Assembly (NCBI GenBank): GCA_014529385.2 | Contig: CM043966.1 | Span: 93,011,087-93,075,086, forward strand | DNA: 64,000 nucleotides | From: Adiantum capillus-veneris | Taxonomy: Eukaryota; Streptophyta; Polypodiopsida; Polypodiales; Pteridaceae | Reading direction: 5' to 3' | Part shown: one piece after another, positions 56,259 to 64,000 of the stretch | Numbering within the stretch: position 1 is the first letter of the stretch | Layout: each line of letters starts with the position of its first letter | Program-made: the position numbers and the translations under genes | Notes under the pieces: model-generated | Told to the model about the DNA's origin: nothing | Database searches by the model: none | What the model saw: only the letters and a program-made list of their open reading frames with translations

Positions 56259-56867
56259 CTACTGATAGACAAACATCCCGCTGTGCGGAAGCCACACAGA
56301 GCTAGCTCCAAGCTCTGCAAAGAGTCTACAAGAGTTCATGCACTCCTGCAAGTATCGGTCCAATACCTGCAAACCTCCCCTATGCTCTATGCCGAGATCA
56401 GTCATAGAACAACTAATCAACCCTGCTGCAAATGCTCCCATTGCAGCTGCTATGTCGGGCCTCGAGATCAGCATCTCGTACATGAGGACACTGAACGTTG
56501 ATGCAACCCTGGCAACCTCTGCCACCTCCAACTCAGAAGTCAACTCATGGCAATCCTGTCCCCTATCATAGAGACCATGGCACTCTGACTCCAAGCTCTG
56601 GAGTGACTCCTCGTGCCCACCACATATCACATGTGTACCAAGAGTATCCATCTGTTCTGAATCTGCATTAAGCTCTGGCATAAGCATATCAAGAAATGAC
56701 TCCACAATAGTCGACATCTCAGCATCCATGTGAGTCATCTCTGTCATCACCTCTAATGACTCATCCTGCTGTGACTCACTAGAGCTGTCCCGCTCTACAT
56801 GTGCATCCGTAGATGCAACCTGCACAACAAGGTCACTGCTCTGCACTCCATGCAAAGCATCCTGCAA
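56259..56867 (-). pseudogene. Element S residual pol ORF
   Basis: It has 202 residues, acidic and rich in E, S and M at first. YEMLISRPDIAAAMGAF then matches the late reverse transcriptase pattern TRPDIxxAVGxxSR, followed by a degenerate tail. No catalytic motif remains. The frame is open, so it either decayed by in-frame deletion only or is still under some constraint. Confidence 0.6.
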
Positions 56868-56885
56868 CCCACAAGCAAAAGAGAC

Positions 56886-57878
56886 TCACCTGCTCTCTCG
56901 CTCTCTACCTGGCTGCATGATCACAAAGACAACACCGTCTCTCCCGTGATCCACATGCAATGGGTAACCTGTACCACTCCTGGCACCTCTCGCAATCACT
57001 AGCGAACCCAAATGCATCACAAAATCTCGCTCTCGTAGCGAAATCTTACATCCACAATCTCTAAGCTGACCAATCGAGATCAAACTCAATGTCAAATCTG
57101 GTACATAGCGTACATGTCGTAACAAGTAAGATGCACCAATCGGTAATGACAGTCTCACATCTCCTGCACCTGCTATCGCATGCACCGATCCATCGGTCAA
57201 ACGTACACTGCCAAGCATCCCGCTAGAATAGCTACAAAACCATTCACGATGTGGAGTGACATGAAACATAGCATCTGCGTCTAGCAACCACTGCAAAGGG
57301 AGTGCACTATCCACATGTATAGCATCTTGTGCATAGCTCAAGGTAAAAGTGACATCCCCGTCACTAGTATACTTCGACACTACATCTGCCTCAACTGTCA
57401 AAGCAACTGAGTCCATGGCATCACTACATACATCTCTTAGACTGCCATGTCTCCTACGATGTCGCATACGACAAAAACAGCGCCGTCTAACGTGTCTAGA
57501 GTGACCACAATACCAACATGTCACCTGTCGGCATGCTTGTGAATGTACATGTCTCACACGAGTCCGTGATGACTCACATCTATCATACATATCATGTAAT
57601 CTGCGCCAAAGTTCTCTCAAAGTAGTCTCATACATAACAAGAGCATATACAGATTTCGCAAGGTGCAAAGAGAGTGTAGATAGTGTCATCTCCTCTAGCT
57701 CCTGCCACTGATCGTCAGACATGTTTGAAGGTCTACCTGCATCACCACTCAATGGTCGATGCAACCCTCGCTGTGTCAATGCATCAAGCATACACTCTCT
57801 CCATGCTGCAAAGTCTGACCCATCAAACATGCACATTTCGGAGAGATCATAATCTGAGCGATCACCTGTCTCTGCCAT
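56886..57878 (-). CDS. Element S Gag-protease ORF
   Basis: The ATG at 57878-57876 opens an uninterrupted frame of 330 residues. Gag shows MFDGSDFAAWRECMLDAL and LSLHLAKSVYALVM, but the middle of gag is shortened. The knuckle CWYCGHSRHVRRRC fits CX2CX4HX4C. The protease part reads WLLDADAMFHVTPHREWF, with D-A-D replacing D-S-G, and then VRYVPDLTLSLISIGQLRD. It ends before integrase at TGA/TAG near 56886. Unusually for this window, the frame is intact. Confidence 0.8.
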   Translation of the reverse strand: MAETGDRSDYDLSEMCMFDGSDFAAWRECMLDALTQRGLHRPLSGDAGRPSNMSDDQWQELEEMTLSTLSLHLAKSVYALVMYETTLRELWRRLHDMYDRCESSRTRVRHVHSQACRQVTCWYCGHSRHVRRRCFCRMRHRRRHGSLRDVCSDAMDSVALTVEADVVSKYTSDGDVTFTLSYAQDAIHVDSALPLQWLLDADAMFHVTPHREWFCSYSSGMLGSVRLTDGSVHAIAGAGDVRLSLPIGASYLLRHVRYVPDLTLSLISIGQLRDCGCKISLRERDFVMHLGSLVIARGARSGTGYPLHVDHGRDGVVFVIMQPGRERESR

Positions 57879-59504
57879 GAGCACAATGTAGCAAACTATA
57901 AAAACCACCTCACGAACAACACTTGGAAACTGTCTACAAATATGGCCAGAAACACAATGTAAAACATGTGAGACACACTCCAAAATAGAGCTCCCGCAAT
58001 ATCAATACAAGCCTCGCCTGCTCTAGTATCACACTGCAATCTGTGAGCTAATCACCAAGCCCACACTATGCAGTATTGATGCATACACACGCACAAGTCT
58101 CCCACCTGCAGAGAACACCGCACGCAAATGCTGAGTGCAACCCGCAATCTCTACCTAGATCACATAAATGATACGCATAAAACTCCTAGGAAAATTTCGC
58201 CAGAGTTTCGACGCACAATGGCTATCAACACAAAATAACCATTGTCCTACAAGCTCAATACAATGAGCAATCAATGCGCATCAAACTACACTCAGCATAT
58301 ATGCATAAGCTCTGCAAAACTATGGCAAACAATGCTCGAGACCACAAGACTCTCCCACCCGAGAGCAAACCACTGTCTCAAGCAAAGAAAGATACACAAC
58401 TCCGCACTCTTGCGAGAGTGGATACAAAAACCCAAAACTGTGTCCAAACTGACAAAACTTGTCAAAGTGAGAGTAAACACTCGATCACAAACTATGGAGA
58501 GAATCTGGGAAAAATCCGACAGAATTTCCCCTGAAAACTGAGCAAAAAACTCAAGTACAATCTCTACCATAAACCATAACACTACTCAATGCCAATGAGT
58601 AGAAATGCCAAAATGGCTCCACAATTTCACATACAATGGCAATCCGCACTCAACGTACATCAACGGAGTGACCGCGCATAAGCAAGCGCCAAAAGATTTG
58701 CAATCCGGAAACTTGATCAATGCGAAAACAATGCTCTCAAGAGAGCTCACCTGCACTTGAAAGTGCTCGCCAAAATGCATGTATAATGGGCATCAACCAT
58801 GCGCCATAACCATATGCAAACCATCCGCAAAGACCACGAATCCAAGCACAAAATCACTACCAAAGTATCCTGTGAAAACCAGTGAGAGAAGCTCCACCTG
58901 TGTGGTCCAAAAAACTGCGTCTCTCAAGAGACCGCCTCGGTGGTGTGTAAACGCCTCCGTACTTCGTTGCCCAAGTCTACCAAAAAACCCTCAAATCACA
59001 AGCTTAACACAAGCTACAATTGCATCTTCAGCTCAGAATTTATGCACTCAATTTCAAGCATCTCCCGTGCTTCCAAAAGTGCATCAAACTCGCACACAAT
59101 GCGACAAGAGAAAATCTGGAATTTCTGTATACAGTCAGTCTGAGCTGAATATCAGCAAAACGATGAGAAATTTGCAAAAAGTTTCTTCTGCAAAGTTGAA
59201 GACCACGTCGAAACGGATGGGTTCTTAGAAAAGATTTCTCAGATCTGCATTCTACAAGGAGAAAAACGAATTTGAAAACATTGTTGCTGCGCACACAGTT
59301 TTAGGGCAGCACCTTCACTTACACACAATCTTCCACACTCCTTTCTGAGCTTCCACAAGAGCATACATCACTCTCAACTGAGCTCACAAGCTCCCATTGC
59401 ATTCTCACAAAGCTTTCAAGCTTTCTTAATCTCTCTACCGTCGAGAGCGAGCGAGCTATCGCCTCGAAGCATCCAAAGCCGTCGTGCTCTCCGCGGTCAC
59501 CATA
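57879..59504 (-). other. Long leader of element S
   Basis: About 1.6 kb lies between primer site and gag, with no conserved ORF on the element's strand. It holds repeated CTCTGCAAA/AGCTCT words. A packaging role is possible but only inferred. Confidence 0.5.
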
Positions 59505-59517
59505 GCTCTGATACCAA
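59505..59517 (-). promoter_or_regulatory. Primer-binding site of element S
   Basis: Minus-strand TTGGTATCAGAGC, an exact initiator-methionine tRNA site, directly inside the 5' LTR. Confidence 0.95.
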
Positions 59518-59709
59518 TAGAAGGGGATCGGGGAGCACCACAGACGGGGAGTGCGAGAGAGAGAAGGAGACACATACACGATGTGGGTGGGGAGACTTTG
59601 AAGTGGCAGCTCCCCCTATACAGTATACTCACTATAAGTATAGGGTAACAGTGGGCGGGCGCCCATGACCTGGGCGACCGATCAAGGCACATAGGCCTTA
59701 ACCCCAACA
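59518..59709 (-). repeat. 5' LTR of element S
   Basis: It is 192 bases, with only a few substitutions and a short CA-repeat difference from the 3' LTR, so the insertion is recent relative to most of the nest. Confidence 0.92.
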
Positions 59710-60516
59710 ACTGTGTTGAGGTAGAGGGTGTTTCCTCGGCCTCTTGTTCTCGTGTGTGCTCAAATATTGCAGAGTCCTCTTCTGGTGCAGGACTGGCTGT
59801 CTTTTCTGTCTCTGGCTCTTTCTCTATTTGCTTCTCTTGATTAAAGACAGCTATTGGTTGTGTTGTTTCCGCTTTTTCTTGCTATTCAGATTCTTGTGTA
59901 GATTCAACTGTTTTTTCCTGTTCAGGCTCTTCTTCTTTTGTTGGCTCATTTGTTGTGGTTCTAAGTGGTGATGGTGGTGGGCTCGGCATTGGTTGATCTT
60001 GGTGTTCAGAGAGAGGAGAAGAGATGCGGGGAGAACATCACCTTGGGCATGTTGTGCTTCTCCTTGTGCAGTGGTTTCCTCTGCTCTCTTTTGTTGTTCT
60101 GCCGCCTCTTTTGCTTTTCTCGCCTCTTCTTCTTCTTCTTTCAGCTTTAGAGCTTCTGCTTCTTGGTACATCCGTTCCAGTACTTCAGTGGGTTCTTCAG
60201 CCTGCTTCTTGGTGTGATGCTTGGTTCTTGGTCCTTTAAGCCCACTAGGTACCCACTTTTTCGAGTCCTTTCCTTGTGCTTGGCGGTTGCGTTGGTATGC
60301 GTGTTTCTCTCTTTCAAACTCGGCTTGCTTTTGAACAGGCTCTTCTTGGTGTGCTGCCACGACTTTTCTCTTCATTTCCTCCCGTCGTGCTCTTTTTTCT
60401 TCATTATCAGAGCTCTCACTGTTGTGCCGTTCCGGCGAGCTCTCAGTCGATTCTTCATCAGATTTGTAGGATCTCTTGGCCGATCTTGTAGCTGGAGGAG
60501 ATGGTTGAGCTAACAC
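59710..60516 (-). pseudogene. Element R ORF, charged middle region
   Basis: A serine- and acid-rich start (SDEESTESSPERHNSESSDN), then a basic and E/K/A-rich helix (EALKLKEEEEEARKAKEAAE). The frame to 59851 ends in basic repeats, while a second frame (59980-59710) reads EPTKEEEPEQEKTVESTQES and ETPSTST up to the S insertion. The second is more likely native. It is in frame with the N-terminal piece, separated by a TAA at 60531-60529. Confidence 0.5.
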
Positions 60517-60528
60517 TATCCAAGTGTT

Positions 60529-61340
60529 TTAATTTGGGGTACGTGGTAGGTTGTCGGCCATGCCGATGGCATGGTATGCAATCCTTGTCAACACCTCTAG
60601 TGCACCCAGGTATGTGATCTTTCCTTCTTTCTTTATTCCTTTCAAAGTGGTCAAGACATATTGAGCATGGTCAACCGGTTGCCTGGTTGTTGACTTGAGG
60701 ACTTGCATGAAGGTGGTGGCAACCGCATGGTTTGGTGTTGTATACCTTAGCGATCTCTTAGCAAGGAAATGGAAGTGTTGGTGGTATAACCTGGCTGGCT
60801 CTTTAACCTGTTTGTGAATAAGGTCTGCAAAGGTGGCCGCGGCGGTTTCTTTTGTGAAAGTTCCGGCCGTCTTCCTATCCCTTGCCCTCATTGTAATTCC
60901 TTCTATGGGCAGTCTAAGTGCTTCTACCACTATTTCCTTGGTGATCACTACTTCAACTTTGGTCCCTTGTGGGTCAGAAATCTGCGCAGTTTCATCTTCC
61001 TTGATCATGGACAAAAGCTCGTAAGCTTTTAGGAAGTCCACTCCGCACGGCTCTTGTTCATAAAAATCTATGAGTCCTAACCGTCGGTTGGCATCTTTTG
61101 TTTTGGGCTTTGCAGCGACATCATACACTTCTTTCGGTAGGAGTTGCAACTCTACTTGATGTCCCTCCTCACTCTTGAATCTACCAGTGAACACTGTGGT
61201 GTGATGCTCCTCAAGCCGTTCTTTGAGAGATAGGTTGCCTTGGCGGTTTTGACTGAATCAGGGTCCAGTTGGTATGCTGGTAGTTCTTGCAACTTTTCTT
61301 TCTAATTGAGCTTCTTCTTGGCCCTCTTTGTTGCTTGCAT
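60529..61340 (-). pseudogene. Element R ORF, N-terminal domain
   Basis: The likely ATG is 61340-61338 (MQATKRAKKKLN), with a TAG at codon 13 and a small insertion near 61200 that shifts the frame. 61194-60529 is then open for 221 residues: LGLIDFYEQEPCGVDFLKAY, VVITKEIVVEALRLPIEG, HKQVKEPARLYHQHFHFLAK and HAIGMADNLPRTPN. The FYE...VVITKE...LRLPIEG layout loosely resembles the plant-specific domain labelled putative plant transposon protein. That is a pattern impression, not an assignment. Confidence 0.5.
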
Positions 61341-64000
61341 GGCTCCTGTTCAGTGAATAGAGTGTCAAAGTTAGCAGATTTGACGGATTTTTCTCTGAAA
61401 TGTTCTTTAGTCTGAAATACCGACAATTTTGGTCCAATTTGCTTCAAATCAATTTTTGAACAAGCATAGAATGCATAAAAACATGCAAGGAACAAAATTG
61501 TAAAGTCCAAACAAAAATTTGCAACCAAAGAAAATATCGTGATTATTTACAGCTGAGTAATTTCTCCAACTTTTTGCAAACTTGGCATCACAGGCTTGAA
61601 GTATATACCAAATACATGCTATGAGTGAAATATGGACTCATTTGGATGCATAGGATGAGAATGGTATGAGCTTTTGGCTTTAGGTCTCTGAAACAATAGA
61701 TATAATGGAAATTTGAGATTTTGAGCTCCAAATTGGTTCAAACTTGGCTAGTGGGCTTAACACATCATGTACTTTGGATGTATGATGGCAAAATATCAAA
61801 ATTCCCCCATTTTGGCTAGAAAGTAAATAATTGAGATTATTAACTTTTCTACCAAAATCAATATTTTTTTGGTACAAATTGGTTATAAGCATTGTATAGG
61901 CCTTGTGTATTTGATATGAGGTGATTTGGATCAAGAATTGTGGTCCATAACTCAAAAATTGACTTGCAACGACTTCTTTGTGTTTTTTGGGCAATTTTCC
62001 AAGTTTTAAGTGCTCATTTTGGCTACTTGACTTTTGGCATGTAATAGGTGTGTACACATGATAGGTGAGGTGATGATATAATTTCCAAGCAAAAATAATA
62101 CAAAAGTAAATAATCATGATTATTTACAACAATCATAATTTTCTTGCAAAACTTAAAAATTTTGACCTACACACATTCTATACACCTAAAACAAGTCCTA
62201 AATTGACCTACACACATTCTATACACCTAAAACAAGTCCTAAATTGAATTTGGTCAAATTTGGTCTTGTTGGCATCACTTTGTGCTTTCTCGACTTTGAA
62301 ATCACCGATTTCTGTGATTACACTACCTATTGAGTTGGTTTGTCACTTGTGAGGCTTTGGACTTGTCCACAACATAGTCGTGAAGCAATTCATCCAATTC
62401 TGGCTCATTTGGAGTCAGTTTGACCTCGTATGTCGAATTTGACGCTTTGTAGCCTTCAAACCATTTTTTGCTTTTTGAGGGCTTTGCTTTGTTGATTTCA
62501 CACAACCAATCATATACATTGTATATAAACCTCATAGGCAAGCTATCTATGGAGTTAGAACCAAATTCTGGCATCTGCCAAAAACCTAGCTTTTCTACTG
62601 GGGACCCCCTCGACCCCTGTTGAATGGTCAACTGATGATATAGAAAGATTCTATTATGTTAGGGCACGCTACAATTCAAATCCCATTTGATTTGGTCGAG
62701 CTGACAGGCCGCTATGGTCAATTTTTGGTCGTAGGTCTTCGTGCACTGCTCGGATTCTAGGGTTTTTTCTATGGGTTTAGACTAGCTACTGGCCGTACAA
62801 AATGGATTATTGATGAGTAAAGAACTTACCCCTCATGTCTCGTGTGAGACGGCACTGAAAACGGGCAATTGTAGACTTCGGAAAGTATGCACGAAAGAGG
62901 TTGAAAAGCTCTCTCTGCAAAGGTGACAAGTGGAAATGAGGTTGTTTTAGCCTACCTGGGATATCTATACCCGGACTTCCCCAACCATTTTTCCCTAGAT
63001 TCCCCTGTTAGTCCTACTAGGCCGTGAAATCTATGTTAAACTCAAAAATTTCCCCGATCAAATTCTTGTAGCTCATTCTAGAAGAATTTTGCAAAAGTAG
63101 GTATGGCCCCTAATTTACGCTTCCCGCTTCCATCTTTTGATTTCATTGAAAATTTTTGTGCTTGTCTACCTTGTCTTTTCGATCACCACCATGTCTTTCG
63201 TTTTTCCATCTGAGCTCCTTTGCTATTTATTATTAAAATTTGACATGTTTATTGAAAAAATAAAAGAAAATAACAAAATGTGCTAAAAAAGCAAAGTGAA
63301 AATCCAATAATGAAGAAAAACCATTGAAAACACAACTTTATTATTTTTTTGTTGGATTTCTCCATTTTTAAGTCTCCTTATCAAGAAAAATGATGAAAAA
63401 TAACCAAAAAGGACTATTTTTTGACAGTATAGACACTATTTACACTCATCGGAAAGATATTATCAGTGAAAAATACCTTGATGATGAATTGTAAGGGCAT
63501 TATTAGGTAATTTTGCAAAAAATCACACGTTAACATCGAACTTTTTCCTCCCTCTTCAAATATTGTCTTTAATTACTTAGTGCCCTTCCACCACTCCTAG
63601 ATGGCGTACTCCGGGACGATTGTGTGCAGGGTTGAACAATCGTGTCTTATGCATAGCCGTGGTTGGCTCTACCATGCTTTGAAGATTAATGCAATTCAAA
63701 CCACTATGTTGTGCAAGAGCTAGGTCTTGAGTAATTAACTCAAGGGTTTCTGATGTCGAGGCTTTCTAATGCTATCTTCCAAAGAGAAAATCTTGTAGTT
63801 TGTGTGCTCTCTGTTTGATTGTACCATCAGGATGCTTCAACACGATGATTTCCTGAGCTGTTGGTAGCATTTTTTACTATTGTCGAGCTTTTTCTCGCCA
63901 TTGGTAGGCTGGTTTGCTTGGTGTGGAATGGTGTGGTGGAGTCTTATGAGACTTAACTCTTCATTGCTTGATTGGTTTTACGGTATGTGGAGAAGATAAG
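61341..64000. other. Non-coding stretch upstream of the R ORF
   Basis: A/T-rich with no convincing ORF on either strand and no second R LTR. It is probably the long leader of R, but that is unproven. Confidence 0.4.
62161..62246. repeat. Tandem 43-base duplication
   Basis: TTGACCTACACACATTCTAT followed by ACACCTAAAACAAGTCCTAAA occurs twice in a row without a change. Confidence 0.9.

Larger units (their letters stand above)
55947..59709 (-). mobile_element. Element S: small non-autonomous copia element
   Basis: 3.76 kb with 192- and 193-base LTRs, a methionine primer site, a 1.6-kb leader, a gag-protease ORF, a short ORF holding only the very end of a reverse transcriptase, and a polypurine tract. 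Integrase and the catalytic reverse transcriptase are deleted. Flanks are GCTGT and ACTGT, matching at four of five bases. It is inserted in the ORF of element R. Confidence 0.88.
53640..61340 (-). mobile_element. Element R: LTR element with a long unrecognised ORF
   Basis: The 3' LTR and polypurine tract enclose, on the minus strand, a broken reading frame of about 1,180 codons (61340-54019 without the S insertion) and no visible gag, protease, reverse transcriptase or integrase motif. The 5' LTR is not found up to 64000, so it lies outside or is lost. The left flank of S (55946) and right flank (59710) join within the ORF region. It resembles large non-autonomous LTR derivatives but carries coding sequence. 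Confidence 0.6.

Noticed and set aside
1-64000. CRISPR array, bacterial operons, tRNA or rRNA genes
   Set aside because: No regularly spaced repeats with unique spacers, no ribosome-binding-site pattern and no cloverleaf or rRNA sequence was seen. tRNA-like matches are retrotransposon primer sites.

Overview
This is a eukaryotic, land-plant-type nuclear window. It has GT-AG introns, Ty3 and Ty1-copia LTR retrotransposons at every level, methionine-tRNA primer sites and a LINE. Retroelement density, a very long intron and many broken copies point to a large plant genome such as a fern or gymnosperm. The species cannot be fixed from the sequence.

Positions 97-41237 (minus strand) are best read as one host gene, a PHAX-type RNA-export adaptor of about 322 residues in five exons. 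Exons 1-3 lie at 41237-40557 and exons 4-5 at 734-97. The third intron, 40556-735, is 39,822 bases long and consists almost entirely of nested retrotransposons. The exon phases join without a shift and the RNA-binding domain aligns across the intron without a gap.

The intron is a layered nest. A Ty3 remnant (1530-1555 and 32074-32400) was split by a Gag-protease-only Ty3 derivative (element AG, 1556-32073, target duplication AGGGT). That element was then filled by two chromovirus copies (H, 3483-11059, duplication GATTG; I, 11579-16747), a copia element (J, 16748-22281), another Ty3 element (K, from 22282) carrying a solo LTR (24558-25719, duplication TTTTA), and a second AG-family copy (F, to 29802). 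Outside AG lie a second type of Gag-protease-only element (N, to 36815) holding a solo LTR (34236-35376, duplication ATACT), an autonomous-type Ty3 remnant (M, 36816-39165) and an LTR fragment (O).

Positions 43413-64000, upstream of the PHAX gene, hold two head-to-head copia elements (P and Q), a LINE fragment, and an LTR element (R, 53640 to beyond 61340). R carries a long ORF that I do not recognise and no visible gag or pol. R is split by a small non-autonomous copia element (S, 55947-59709). The least explained items are the R ORF, the Gag-protease-only families, and a heat-shock-element-like array in the K LTR. Most ORFs are broken. Apart from PHAX I see no intact cellular gene, and no tRNA, rRNA or CRISPR array.
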